From DATJJW01 sp035491935 (GTDB taxonomy: Bacteria; Pseudomonadota; Alphaproteobacteria; ATCC43930; CGMCC-115725): a DNA stretch of 22,936 nt. Below are positions 7,318-15,861 of the stretch, piece after piece (the stretch's first letter is position 1; each line of letters starts with the position of its first letter). Under the pieces are notes generated by a model. It saw nothing but the letters and a program-made list of their open reading frames with translations. It was not told the origin of the DNA and made no database searches. The position numbers and the translations under genes are program-made. The DNA lies in assembly GCA_035491935.1 (NCBI GenBank), contig DATJJW010000060.1, forward strand, positions 1 through 22,936, in the 5' to 3' direction.

Positions 7318-8782
7318 GGACCCACGTGTCTTTCGACCCGCCTCCCTGCGAGGAGTTGACCACCAGCGACCCCTTGCGCAGCGCCACGCGCGTCAGGCCG
7401 CCGGGCAGGACCCAGGTACTCTCGCCGGTGATGGCGAAGGGCCTGAGATCGACATGGCGGGGACCGACGCCATCCTCGACCAGCGTCGGCGATACCGACA
7501 GGCCGATCATCGGCTGGCTGATGTAATTGGCCGGGTCGGCGATCAACTTGGCGCGCGCATCCTCCAGCTCCGCCTGCGTTGCGCGTGGGCCGATGGTAAT
7601 GCCGTAGCCACCGGCCTCGCCGACCGGCTTGACCACCAGATGCTCCAGATTGTCGAGCGTGTATTGCAGCGCGTCCGGCTCGCGGCAGATATGGGTCTCG
7701 ACATTGGGCAGGATCGGTTCCTCGCCGAGATAATAGCGGATAACGCGCGGCATATAGGCGTAGACCGCCTTGTCATCGGCGACGCCGGTGCCGACGGCGT
7801 TGGCCAGCGTGACATGGCCGGCGCGATAGGCCCGCATCAGCCCCGGCACGCCCAGCATGCTTTCGGGGTTGAAGGCTTCAGGGTCGAGGAAATCGTCGTT
7901 CAGGCGGCGATAGATCACGTCGACGCGGGCCAGACCGGCGATGGTGCGCATATAGACGACATCGTCATGCACCACCAGGTCGCGGCCCTCGACCAGCGGC
8001 ACGCCCATCTCGCGCGCCAGGAACACATGCTCGAAATAGGCGGAATTATATACCCCTGGCGAGAGCAGCACGACCTGCGGGTGGTCCGGGCCTGCCGGCG
8101 CGATCTCGCGCATCGCCTCCTGCAGCTTCATGCCGTAATTGTCGACCGGGCGGATGCCGATGTCGTTCATCAGATCCGGGAAAGCGCGCATCATCAGATG
8201 CCGGTTCTCGATGACGTAGCTGACGCCGGACGGTGTGCGCGCATTATCCTCCAGCACCATAAAGGTGCCGTCGACGCCCCGCACCAGGTCGGTGCCGCAG
8301 ATGTTGACATAATTGCGATGGGGCAGGTCGACGCCCATCATCTCGGGCCGGAAATTGGCGTTGCCCAGGATCAGATCAGCCGGGACGATGCCGTCCTTCA
8401 GGATCTTCTGGTCGTGATAGATGTCGTGCAGCAGATGGTTGAGGGCGGCCACGCGCTGGATGACGCCGGCCTCCAGATGCCGCCACTCGGCAACCGACAG
8501 CACCCGCGGGATGACGTCGAAAGGCAGGATGCGGTCGATGGCGTTCTTGTCGGAGTAGACGGTGAAGGTGATGCCGAGATTGTAGAGCTCGGCCTCGGCA
8601 TCGCTGGCCCGGCGGCGCAGCTCGGCGATGGACAGGCCCGCCAGCCTGTCGCGGATCGCCTCGTTGCCGTCGCCCCGCAGCATCTCGCAGTAGAAGCCGT
8701 CGGGATCGTAGTTGCCGAGAACGATATCGCCCCGTTCAATGCTCATAGGCCGCCAGCCGGATCGTTGGTCCACCCGCCCCAT
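7310..8782 (-). CDS. Circularly permuted type-2 ATP-grasp protein
   Basis: The 490-aa product matches the circularly permuted ATP-grasp family paired with alpha-E proteins. Seen in order are a DGFYCEML entry motif near the N-terminus, an ICGTDLVRG and VLEDNARTPSGVSYVIENR block (ATP-grasp-like acidic/Asn metal ligands), LLSPGVYNSAYFEH, VDVIYRRLNDDFLDP, VVKPVGEAGGYG (Lys and Gly-rich ATP loop), and a C-terminal VNSSQGGGSKDTW. The family is predicted to ligate amino acids or peptides. An in-frame ATG at 8746 (MSIERGDIVLG) is an alternative start; the longer one has an AGGG only 4 nt ahead. It overlaps the alpha-E gene by 8 bases. Confidence 0.94.
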   Translation of the reverse strand: MGRVDQRSGWRPMSIERGDIVLGNYDPDGFYCEMLRGDGNEAIRDRLAGLSIAELRRRASDAEAELYNLGITFTVYSDKNAIDRILPFDVIPRVLSVAEWRHLEAGVIQRVAALNHLLHDIYHDQKILKDGIVPADLILGNANFRPEMMGVDLPHRNYVNICGTDLVRGVDGTFMVLEDNARTPSGVSYVIENRHLMMRAFPDLMNDIGIRPVDNYGMKLQEAMREIAPAGPDHPQVVLLSPGVYNSAYFEHVFLAREMGVPLVEGRDLVVHDDVVYMRTIAGLARVDVIYRRLNDDFLDPEAFNPESMLGVPGLMRAYRAGHVTLANAVGTGVADDKAVYAYMPRVIRYYLGEEPILPNVETHICREPDALQYTLDNLEHLVVKPVGEAGGYGITIGPRATQAELEDARAKLIADPANYISQPMIGLSVSPTLVEDGVGPRHVDLRPFAITGESTWVLPGGLTRVALRKGSLVVNSSQGGGSKDTWVLE

Positions 8783-8902
8783 GCCGCCCTAGCCCGAGGC
8801 TGACGAAAATGATTGCAGTGCAGCGGCGAAATTATCCAGCGTCAAATCGCGATTTGGCCCGCGGAGCCCGGAGGATAGGGGCCAGGTTCAGATTGGCCAG
8901 GC

Positions 8903-9391
8903 TCAGATCAGGCTGTCGGTGCGGACCATGACCAGGCCGGTGAGCAGGTCGTGCAGGGTGCGGTGCCGGTTGGTGAACAGCGGTATCAGCAACACGATCC
9001 AGACGGTAATGCCGACGCTGAGATAGAACAGCACCGTCACCACGAAGGCCTCCAGCAAGCCGGGGGGGCGGCCGTCGCTCATGCGGCGGTATCCCAGGTT
9101 CATGATGCGCATGCCCCAGGTGGCGCCACGGCCGCCGCCGATCAGGAGGGTCGTGTAGACGAGCCCGGTCAGCGGCACCAGCACGAAGAGATGGCCTAGG
9201 AGCCCGAAGCTGAGCAAGGTCAGGACCGCAATGGCGCCGCTCAGCACGCCGGCGAACAGCGCGATGAACAGCAGGTCGAAGAGATAGGCCACCACCCGCC
9301 GGCCAAGCACGCCCTCGGTCGACGGGTTGAGGTCGATGAGTCCGGAATGCTGCCCGGAACGCGGATCGTAGACCGGCGGTATGCTCGACAT
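8903..9391 (-). CDS. RDD-family membrane protein
   Basis: The 162-aa product has the RDD pattern: an arginine-preceded first helix with Asp (RRVVAYLFDLLFIALFAGV), a second hydrophobic stretch (LFVLVPLTGLVYTTLLIGGG), GATWGMRIMNL, a third hydrophobic stretch (AFVVTVLFYLSVGITVWIVL) and a closing NRHRTLHDLLTGLVMVR. RDD proteins are small inner-membrane proteins, mostly of unknown function; some have been linked to ion exchange. ATG 9391 starts 8 bases after the ilvD stop with an AGG nearby, so it is the second gene of an ilvD operon. Nothing in the sequence ties it to branched-chain amino-acid synthesis. Confidence 0.9.
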   Translation of the reverse strand: MSSIPPVYDPRSGQHSGLIDLNPSTEGVLGRRVVAYLFDLLFIALFAGVLSGAIAVLTLLSFGLLGHLFVLVPLTGLVYTTLLIGGGRGATWGMRIMNLGYRRMSDGRPPGLLEAFVVTVLFYLSVGITVWIVLLIPLFTNRHRTLHDLLTGLVMVRTDSLI

Positions 9392-9399
9392 GATGCCTG

Positions 9400-11259
9400 C
9401 TAGCGTTGCTTCTTCAACTGCGTGACGTCGCGGACGGCGCCGCGCGAGGCACTCGTGGCCATCGCGGCATAGGCCTGCAACGCGGTCGAGACGACGCGGT
9501 CGCGGTTCACCGGGTGCCAGGCCTGGTCGCCCTTCTTCTCCATGGCATAGCGGCGCTGCGCCAGGTCGGCGTCGCTGATGGCCAGGCGCAGGATGCGGTT
9601 CGGGATGTCGATCTCGATGGTGTCGCCTTCCTCGACCAGGCCGATGGCGCCGCCCTCGGCCGCTTCCGGCGAGATATGGCCGATGGACAGGCCCGAGGAG
9701 CCGCCGGAGAAGCGGCCGTCGGTGACGAGCGCGCAGGATTTGCCGAGGCCCATCGATTTCAGATAGCTGGTCGGATACAGCATCTCCTGCATGCCGGGGC
9801 CGCCCTTCGGGCCCTCGTAGCGGATCAGCACGACGTCGCCCGGCTGGATGCGGTCGCCGAGGATGCCCTCGACGGCGGCGTCCTGGCTCTCGAAGATGCG
9901 GGCGCGGCCGGTGAAGGTCAGCGCCGAGGCGTCGACGCCGGCGGTCTTCACGATGCAGCCTTCCTCGGCGATGTTGCCGTAGAGCACGGCTAGGCCGCCA
10001 TCGGGGCTGAAGGCATGCTCGACCGAGCGGATGACGCCCTTCTCGCGGTCGGTGTCCAGGCTGTCGTAGTGGCTGTCCTGGCTGAACGCGACCTGGGTCG
10101 GTACGCCGCCGGGGGCGGCGCGGAAGAAGGTCTGCACGCCCTCGTCCTCGTTGCGGCGGATATCCCAGCGGGCGAGCGCATCGCCGATGGTCGCGGCATG
10201 GACGGTCAGTGCCTCGCGATGGATGAGGCCGGCGCGGTCGAGTTCGCCGATGATGCCCATGATGCCGCCTGCGCGATGCACGTCCTCGACATGGACATCG
10301 GGGACGGAGGGCGAGACCTTGCACAGATTGGGCACGCGGCGCGACAGCCGGTCGATGTCGCGCATGGTGAAGGGCACGCTGCCCTCCTGGGCCGCGGCCA
10401 GCAGGTGCAGCACGGTGTTGGTCGAGCCGCCCATGGCGATGTCGAGCGAGATCGCGTTCTCGAAGGCCTCGAAATTGGCGATGCTGCGGGGCAGGGCGCT
10501 CGCGTCGTCCTTCTCGTACCAGCGCTTGGCCAGGTCGACGATGACATGGCCGGCCTCCAGGAACAGGCCCTTGCGGTCGGCATGGGTGGCGACGATCGTG
10601 CCGTTGCCGGGCAGGGCCAGGCCCAAGGCCTCGGTCAGGCAGTTCATCGAATTGGCGGTGAACATGCCGGAGCAGGAACCGCAGGTCGGGCAGGCCGAGC
10701 GTTCCTGGGCCATCGCCTCCTCGTCGGAGACTTTGGGGTCGGCGGCGGCGACCATGGCGGTGATGAGGTCGGCACGCTCGACCTTGCCGTCCTTCTTGAT
10801 AATCTTGCCGGCCTCCATCGGGCCGCCGGAGACGAAGATCACCGGGATGTTGAGGCGCATCGCGGCCATCAGCATGCCGGGGGTGATCTTGTCGCAATTG
10901 GAGATGCAGACCAGCGCGTCGGCGCAATGGGCGTTCACCATGTACTCGACCGAATCGGCGATCAATTCGCGCGAGGGCAGGCTGTAGAGCATGCCGCCAT
11001 GGCCCATGGCGATGCCGTCATCGACGGCGATGGTATTGAATTCCTTGGCGACGCCGCCGGCCTTCTCGATCTCGCGCGCCACCAGCTGGCCGAGATCCTT
11101 GAGGTGGACGTGGCCGGGGACGAACTGGGTGAAGGAATTGGCGACCGCGATGATCGGCTTACCAAAATCCGCATCCGTCATGCCGGTGGCGCGCCAGAGG
11201 CCTCGGGCGCCCGCCATGTTGCGGCCATGGGTGGTGGTGCGAGAACGGTATGCGGGCAT
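9400..11259 (-). CDS. ilvD: Dihydroxy-acid dehydratase (IlvD)
   Basis: The 619-aa protein is full length (the E. coli enzyme is 616 aa) and is recognisable throughout. It opens with MPAYRSRTTTHGRNMAGARG, then SFTQFVPGHVHLKDLG, DDGIAMGHGGMLYSLPSRE, ISNCDKITPGML, SACPTCGSCSGMFTANSMNC, DIAMGGSTNTVLHLLA, KGGPGMQEMLYPTS and GRFSGGSSGLSIGH. It dehydrates 2,3-dihydroxy-isovalerate and 2,3-dihydroxy-methylvalerate to 2-oxo acids in valine, leucine and isoleucine synthesis, using an iron-sulfur cluster; the NCDK and CPTC cysteines are the expected ligands. GAGG lies 8 bases before ATG 11259. It heads an operon with the RDD gene. Confidence 0.98.
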   Translation of the reverse strand: MPAYRSRTTTHGRNMAGARGLWRATGMTDADFGKPIIAVANSFTQFVPGHVHLKDLGQLVAREIEKAGGVAKEFNTIAVDDGIAMGHGGMLYSLPSRELIADSVEYMVNAHCADALVCISNCDKITPGMLMAAMRLNIPVIFVSGGPMEAGKIIKKDGKVERADLITAMVAAADPKVSDEEAMAQERSACPTCGSCSGMFTANSMNCLTEALGLALPGNGTIVATHADRKGLFLEAGHVIVDLAKRWYEKDDASALPRSIANFEAFENAISLDIAMGGSTNTVLHLLAAAQEGSVPFTMRDIDRLSRRVPNLCKVSPSVPDVHVEDVHRAGGIMGIIGELDRAGLIHREALTVHAATIGDALARWDIRRNEDEGVQTFFRAAPGGVPTQVAFSQDSHYDSLDTDREKGVIRSVEHAFSPDGGLAVLYGNIAEEGCIVKTAGVDASALTFTGRARIFESQDAAVEGILGDRIQPGDVVLIRYEGPKGGPGMQEMLYPTSYLKSMGLGKSCALVTDGRFSGGSSGLSIGHISPEAAEGGAIGLVEEGDTIEIDIPNRILRLAISDADLAQRRYAMEKKGDQAWHPVNRDRVVSTALQAYAAMATSASRGAVRDVTQLKKQR

Positions 11260-11303
11260 GCGCGTGACCTCAGTTATTCCGTGGCGAAAAGCCTCTGCTG
11301 CTA

Positions 11304-11309
11304 ATTATA
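11304..11309 (-). promoter_or_regulatory. Candidate -10 box (TATAAT) for ilvD
   Basis: On the minus strand a perfect TATAAT lies 44 bases before the ilvD ATG. The expected -35 position reads only CTGCCG, 18 bases away, a poor match. The rest of the 198-base gap (11260-11457) holds GC-rich palindromes, including GGCCGG/CCGGCC at 11415-11431, and no gene I can support. Confidence 0.4.
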
Positions 11310-11457
11310 GCCCAGCTCTCGCCTTCGCGGCAGTAGCCCCGGCAAGCGGCTGTGTTGCATGGGAAGCGCGCGAAAAGCGAGGCGAGGCGGCGGTTCGGAC
11401 GGGTCCGTCCCATCGGCCGGAGGCGCCGGCCTCAGCAGGGCCGGCCAGCGAGCCTTC

Positions 11458-11781
11458 TCAGCGGGAACGGGCCCGGCGCCTCATGGGATTGAGCGCCGGC
11501 GTGGCGGCACTCATGGGGCCGATCTCGCTCAGATACCGCCGGCTACGCTCGTTCTCGGTCACCAGATCGTTGCCGCGCCGCGCCGCCCAAAGCGTGCCGA
11601 GGCGGGTGATCAAGGCGTAAGCCAGGAATAAGGTTGCGACGGTGATATAGCTGGAGGAAATCTTCGGCAGTAATATCTGCCAAAAGGCGGCAGCGCCGAA
11701 CCCGGCGGCCAGGACGAGAGCGATCTCGATAATACGTTGTGTTGGGCTCTTATAAACGACTAGAGATAATCGATCAGCCAT
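11458..11781 (-). CDS. Small two-helix membrane protein, unknown function
   Basis: From ATG 11781 the product is 107 aa: a short N-terminus (MADRLSLVVYKSPTQ), two hydrophobic spans (IIEIALVLAAGFGAAAFWQI and ITVATLFLAYALITRLGTLW), then a basic, polar C-tail (RRGNDLVTENERSRRY... ending in an Arg-rich stretch). The frame stays open to a GTG at 11865, but the added residues look non-homologous and the ATG has an AGG 6 bases ahead. The gene is divergent from rnhB. I recognise no family. It could be a poorly conserved lineage protein, and its reality rests on coding-like composition and the two clear spans. Confidence 0.5.
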   Translation of the reverse strand: MADRLSLVVYKSPTQRIIEIALVLAAGFGAAAFWQILLPKISSSYITVATLFLAYALITRLGTLWAARRGNDLVTENERSRRYLSEIGPMSAATPALNPMRRRARSR

Positions 11782-11906
11782 CCGTGGCCTGGCCCCTCCA
11801 ATCAGGGCGATATCGACCGGCACCGAGCCGGAACGACATGAGCTTAGGTTGAGTTGGATCGCCACGCAATGCGCTTCTTCTAATCTCTTGGAAACGAAGG
11901 GAAACG

Positions 11907-12545
11907 ATGCCGGATTTCGAGTGGGAGCGCAGGCTGGGAGGCATGGTCGCCGGGGTCGACGAGGTCGGCCGCGGACCGCTCGCGGGCCCTGTCGTTGCCG
12001 CCGCCGTCATCCTCGACCCCAAGAGGCTGCCCAAGGCGCTCTACAAGCTCGATGATTCCAAGAAACTGGATGCACGACGGCGCGATTCCCTGGCCGGGCT
12101 GCTGCTCGAGGCGCATCGCGACGGCAAGCTGCATGTCGCCGTCGGCGCCGCCAGCGTCGTCGAGATCGACCAGATCAACATCCTTCAAGCCTCGTTCCTC
12201 GCCATGCGACGGGCGATGAGCAGCTTGCGCGTCAGGCCCGATGTGGCGCTGGTCGACGGCAACCAGAAGCCGAATCTGCCCTGCGGCCGGGTCGAGGCGC
12301 TGATCGGCGGCGACGCGCTGTCCCTGTCGATCGCGGCGGCTTCGGTATTGGCCAAAGTCGCCCGCGATCGGACCATGATGCGGCTGGGCGGCAGGCACGT
12401 CTCTTATGGCTGGGAGAGCAATGCCGGCTATGCGACTCCATACCACATGGACGCAATCCGCGTGCATGGCGTCACCATTCATCATCGCCGCAGTTTCGCG
12501 CCTGTGCGCGAGCGGCTGGCGCAGCTCACCCTGCCTTTGGAATGA
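11907..12545 (+). CDS. rnhB: Ribonuclease HII
   Basis: The 212-aa protein cuts the RNA strand of RNA/DNA hybrids and single ribonucleotides in DNA, using two metal ions. The catalytic residues are all present: Asp18 and Glu19 in GVDEVGRGPLAGPV, Asp117 in LVDGN, and Asp136 in GGDALSLSIAAASVLAKVARD. The DDSKKL motif is at 49-54 and the C-terminus has HRRSFAPV. ATG 11907 follows AAGGGAAACG, a fair ribosome binding site. In many alphaproteobacteria rnhB lies next to ccrM; here a small membrane protein gene and an antiporter gene separate them. Confidence 0.97.
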   Translation: MPDFEWERRLGGMVAGVDEVGRGPLAGPVVAAAVILDPKRLPKALYKLDDSKKLDARRRDSLAGLLLEAHRDGKLHVAVGAASVVEIDQINILQASFLAMRRAMSSLRVRPDVALVDGNQKPNLPCGRVEALIGGDALSLSIAAASVLAKVARDRTMMRLGGRHVSYGWESNAGYATPYHMDAIRVHGVTIHHRRSFAPVRERLAQLTLPLE

Positions 12546-12572
12546 CAGGGGCTGCCAGGTTAGCAGGTGACC

Positions 12573-12770
12573 ATGGATATCAGGCTGACCACTACGAAGC
12601 CGTCCTGGGTCGGGCAGATGCTGAGGAAGTATCTGCTGTACATCATCATCGGCGCCGGCATCGTCGCCATTCTCGCCTTCCTGCTTTCGGTCAATCCGGT
12701 GGCGCTGTTGATCTCGGTGGTGATCTTCGCGCCGCTGCTGCTGGTTTTGGTGCTCTACGCCCTTTTATAG
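12573..12770 (+). CDS. Small two-helix membrane protein downstream of rnhB
   Basis: The 65-aa product has a short polar N-terminus (MDIRLTTTKPSWVGQ) and two hydrophobic segments (YLLYIIIGAGIVAILAFLL and VALLISVVIFAPLLLVLVLYALL) joined by a short loop, giving a helical hairpin. ATG 12573 is chosen because AGG lies 5 bases ahead; a GTG at 12567 would add two residues. It starts 27 bases after the rnhB stop, so it is probably co-transcribed. Its last 6 bases overlap the convergent antiporter gene. The family is not recognised; the size and layout suit a small inner-membrane or regulatory peptide. Confidence 0.5.
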   Translation: MDIRLTTTKPSWVGQMLRKYLLYIIIGAGIVAILAFLLSVNPVALLISVVIFAPLLLVLVLYALL

Positions 12771-14510
12771 CGCGGGAACGTCATTGAGCCGGCCCTCGAT
12801 ATGGGCGGCGATGCCGCGGGCGATCTCGGTTTCGCCGACGATGATGAAATTGGCCCCGTACTGCTTCAGGTAATCGACCTCGGCGTCGTTATGGGCGCGG
12901 GCGATGATCTCCAGATCGCGGTTGGCATGGCGGCCGTCCTCGATGAGGTTGGCGTTCTCGAACGGGTTGGGAATGGCACTGATCAGCCACCGGGCTTCGG
13001 CGATGTTCGCCGCCTCCAGCAAGCCCGGCTGACCGGCGCTGCCGGTGATGACTTCGATCCCGCGCGCCCGCAGCAGCTCGGTTACCTCGCCGCGCTCCTC
13101 GATGACCAGCAGCGGTACACCCTTCTCGATCAGCGCCTCGCCGACCATGCTGCCGACCCGGCCAAAACCCACCAGCACGGCGTGGCCCGTCAAGGCGGTC
13201 TTGGCCGGCTCGTCCAGTTCGGGCGCGGGTTCCGCCGTCATGTCCGCGGAAGGGGCCGCCGCCGGCTCCCAGTTCTTGAGGCGCGGCCCGAAATGATGCA
13301 GCAGGGCGAACAGTGCTGGGTTCACGACGATCGACAGCAGCGCCGCCGCCAGGATCAGGTCGCGTCCCATCGCCGGCAGCAATCCGAGATCGAGACCAAG
13401 GCCGGAGAGAATGAAGGAGAACTCGCCGATCTGCGACAGGCTGATGGCGAGGGTCAGCGCCGTACGCAGGCGCTGACGGAACAAGAGGAGCAGCAGGAAG
13501 GCGGCGGCCCCGTTGCCGACGATGACGATCGCCAGCGTCGCCAGCACCGCCAGCGGGTGGTGGACGAGGATGGTCGGATCGAACAACATGCCGACCGAGA
13601 CGAAGAACAGCACGGCGAAGGCGTCGCGCAAAGGCAGCGTCTCGTTGGCCGCCTGCTGGCTCAAGGTTGATTCGGCCAGCAGCATGCCGGCGAAGAAGGC
13701 GCCCAGCGCAAAGGATACGTCGAATAGCTCGGCCGAGCCGTAGGCCACACCCAGCGCGATCGCCAGCACCGCCAGGCGGAACAGCTCGCGCGATCCGGTA
13801 TGGGCCGCCCTGTGCAGGATCCAGGGGATGAAGCGGCGGCCGACCACCAGCATGATCACGACGAAAGCCACCAGCTTGGCGAGCGTCAGGCCCAGCGCTC
13901 CCCAAACGCCATAGCCGGCCGGTACCAGCCAGGGCAGGGAGGCCGGGGCCGCGCCCGCCTCCGCCTTGCCGCCGAGCGCACCGGACAGCGCCGGGAGCAG
14001 CACCAGGGTCAGGACCATGGCCAGGTCCTCGAAGACCAGCCAGCCGACGGCTATGCGGCCACGCTCCGTGTCGATCAGACGCCGTTCCTGCAGCGCGCGG
14101 ATCACGACGATGGTACTGGCGACGGATAGCGCCAGGCCGAAGACGAGTCCTGCGCTCATGGACCAGCCGAGCAGCTTGGCAAGGCCGAGGCCCACCAGCG
14201 TCATCAGTACGATCTGTCCGATGGCGCCCGGTATGGCGATCGCCTTCACCGCCATCAGCTGGGATGGCGAGAAATGCAACCCTACGCCGAACATCAGCAG
14301 GATCACGCCGATCTCGGCCAGTTGGTCGGCCAGGCCCTGGTCGGCGATAAAGCCCGGGGTGAACGGGCCGATGATGACGCCGGCGATCAGATACCCGACG
14401 AGCGGCGACAGCCTCATCCGGTTCGCTATGGTCCCGAAGATGAAGGCCAGGCCGAAGCCGGTGACGAGGATGGCGATGAGCGTCGTATGATGGGGCATCT
14501 CGAATACCAT
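12765..14510 (-). CDS. ybaL: YbaL-type monovalent cation:proton antiporter with RCK domain
   Basis: The 581-aa product resembles E. coli YbaL from its first helices (LAFIFGTIANRMRLSPLVGYL, GPFTPGF, EIGVILLMFGVGLHFS, VKAIAIPGAIGQI). About 12 hydrophobic spans fill residues 1-400, including conserved GLALSVASTIVVIRAL and VGWLVFEDLAMVLTL. A soluble RCK/TrkA-N domain follows (VLVGFGRVGSMVGEAL near residue 427), a nucleotide-binding fold that gates K+ transport in KefB/KefC relatives. It likely exchanges K+ for H+ in the inner membrane; the true ion and ligand are unknown. An ATG at 14498 (MPHHTTLI) is closer to the YbaL start. It is divergent from ccrM and shares that GANTC-rich upstream region. 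Confidence 0.92.
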   Translation of the reverse strand: MVFEMPHHTTLIAILVTGFGLAFIFGTIANRMRLSPLVGYLIAGVIIGPFTPGFIADQGLADQLAEIGVILLMFGVGLHFSPSQLMAVKAIAIPGAIGQIVLMTLVGLGLAKLLGWSMSAGLVFGLALSVASTIVVIRALQERRLIDTERGRIAVGWLVFEDLAMVLTLVLLPALSGALGGKAEAGAAPASLPWLVPAGYGVWGALGLTLAKLVAFVVIMLVVGRRFIPWILHRAAHTGSRELFRLAVLAIALGVAYGSAELFDVSFALGAFFAGMLLAESTLSQQAANETLPLRDAFAVLFFVSVGMLFDPTILVHHPLAVLATLAIVIVGNGAAAFLLLLLFRQRLRTALTLAISLSQIGEFSFILSGLGLDLGLLPAMGRDLILAAALLSIVVNPALFALLHHFGPRLKNWEPAAAPSADMTAEPAPELDEPAKTALTGHAVLVGFGRVGSMVGEALIEKGVPLLVIEERGEVTELLRARGIEVITGSAGQPGLLEAANIAEARWLISAIPNPFENANLIEDGRHANRDLEIIARAHNDAEVDYLKQYGANFIIVGETEIARGIAAHIEGRLNDVPAL

Positions 14511-14571
14511 GGTGCCGCAGCGTCCATCCTGCGGGCAATGGTTATAAACGAGCGTATCTGCGATAAAGTGT

Positions 14572-14659
14572 GACTCGAAAGACTCACTCTAAGTCTTTCC
14601 GAATCTTTGATTCAAACGAAGCGAATCGAAGGCTTGACCGGCGAGTCACGTTTCGATTC
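14572..14659. promoter_or_regulatory. Cluster of seven GANTC methylation sites in the ccrM upstream region
   Basis: GANTC, the CcrM target, occurs at 14572, 14581, 14601, 14609, 14623, 14643 and 14655 (first bases): seven sites in 88 bases. The two most upstream sites flank or enter an 8-bp dyad (GAAAGACT at 14577-14584, AGTCTTTC at 14592-14599). The cluster ends 11 bases before the ATG of ccrM and lies between ccrM and the divergent antiporter gene. In Caulobacter, methylation of GANTC sites at the ccrM promoter affects its transcription, so feedback control is the natural reading. Confidence 0.75.
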
Positions 14660-14670
14660 TCTTCTTGCCC

Positions 14671-15762
14671 ATGCCAGTCAAGCCCGAACCCCCGATCGCG
14701 ACGATCCTCCAGGGCGATACCATCGAATTGATGCGCGGCCTGCCGTCAGGCGGCATCGACATGGTATTCGCCGACCCGCCCTATAACCTGCAGCTCGGCA
14801 CCGATCTGCTCAGGCCGAACAACAGCCGGGTCGATGGCGTCGACGACGCCTGGGACAAGTTCGACGATTTCGCCACCTACGACGCCTTCACCCGTGCCTG
14901 GTGCGGCGAGGTGCGACGGCTCTTGAAGCCTGACGGGACGTTCTGGGTCATCGGCTCCTACCACAATATCTTCCGGGTCGGTGCCATCCTGCAGGATCTG
15001 GGCTTCTGGATCCTGAACGACATCGTCTGGCGCAAGACCAATCCGATGCCGAATTTCCGCGGCCGGCGCTTCACCAACGCGCACGAGACGATGATCTGGT
15101 GCTCGCGATCCAAGGATTCCCGCTACACCTTCCATTACGACGCGTTGAAGGCGCTCAACGACGATCTGCAGATGCGCAGCGACTGGCTGCTGCCGATCTG
15201 CGGCGGGCCGGAGCGGCTGAAGACCGACGGCCGCAAGGCGCATCCGACGCAGAAGCCGGAGGCGCTCTTGCATCGGGTGTTGATGGCTTCGAGCAATCCG
15301 GGCGATCTCATCCTCGATCCATTCTTCGGCAGCGGCACCACCGGGGCCGTCGCCAAGCGTCTCGGCCGCAGCTTCATCGGCATCGAGCGCGAGGATGAAT
15401 ATGTCGATCTCGCCCGCAAGCGCATCGCCGAGGTGCGGCCGCTCGCCGCGGAGGATCTGGTCGCGACACCCTCCAAGCGTGCCGAGCCGCGCGTGCCCTT
15501 CGGTTCGCTGGTCGAGACGGGGTTGATCCATGCCGGCGAGGTGCTGTTCGACCAGACCAAGCGCTGGCGAGCCAAGGTCAGGCCCGACGGCACGCTGATC
15601 GCCGACCAGGCGCGTGGCTCGATCCATCAAGTGGGAGCATTGTTGCAGGGCGCGCCGTCCTGCAACGGCTGGACCTTCTGGTGCGTCGAACGAGGTGGCC
15701 GTACCGTGCCGATCGATATGCTGCGGCAACAGATACGGGCCGAGCATCTGCATCATGCCTGA
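14671..15762 (+). CDS. ccrM: Cell-cycle DNA adenine methyltransferase CcrM (GANTC-specific)
   Basis: The 363-aa product is a beta-class N6-adenine methyltransferase. The catalytic DPPY motif is at residues 35-38 and the S-adenosylmethionine-binding DPFFGSGTTG begins at residue 216, the order typical of the beta class. AHPTQKPEALLHRVL precedes it. The extra C-terminal region (about residues 255-363, with SLVETGLIHAGEVLFD, GSIHQVGALLQG and WTFWCVE) is the CcrM-specific DNA-recognition part, which argues for GANTC rather than a generic methylase. CcrM remethylates the chromosome late in the alphaproteobacterial cell cycle. ATG 14671 is preferred over a TTG at 14665. It stands alone, with GANTC sites crowded upstream. 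Confidence 0.96.
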   Translation: MPVKPEPPIATILQGDTIELMRGLPSGGIDMVFADPPYNLQLGTDLLRPNNSRVDGVDDAWDKFDDFATYDAFTRAWCGEVRRLLKPDGTFWVIGSYHNIFRVGAILQDLGFWILNDIVWRKTNPMPNFRGRRFTNAHETMIWCSRSKDSRYTFHYDALKALNDDLQMRSDWLLPICGGPERLKTDGRKAHPTQKPEALLHRVLMASSNPGDLILDPFFGSGTTGAVAKRLGRSFIGIEREDEYVDLARKRIAEVRPLAAEDLVATPSKRAEPRVPFGSLVETGLIHAGEVLFDQTKRWRAKVRPDGTLIADQARGSIHQVGALLQGAPSCNGWTFWCVERGGRTVPIDMLRQQIRAEHLHHA

Positions 15763-15861
15763 GAGGCTGTTGCATAAGTCTGGCCCGGCTGCCGTCCGGC
15801 CGAATGATTCACTGCAGGATCTGAAATAGTCCCTGGATTTCCCTCGATCCTTGTGTTGGAT

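Noticed and set aside
7172..8803. Long open frame (543 codons) on the plus strand
   Set aside because: It is antisense to the ATP-grasp gene, is rich in His, Asp, Gln and Arg as expected of mirror frames in GC-rich DNA, and has no family motifs.
8903..10927. 674-codon minus-strand frame spanning most of ilvD and the RDD gene
   Set aside because: The first three quarters is an out-of-frame reading of ilvD (Arg/Pro/His-rich); only the last 162 residues are a real protein, so this is not a fusion.
10015..11304. 429-codon plus-strand frame
   Set aside because: Antisense shadow of ilvD with low-complexity composition and no recognisable domain.
12889..14538. 549-codon minus-strand frame
   Set aside because: Frame-shifted shadow of the YbaL-type antiporter; no membrane segments or motifs.
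15766..15785. Sequence after ccrM resembling an insertion-sequence end (gctgttgcataagt)
   Set aside because: No matching inverted end, target duplication or transposase is present in the window.
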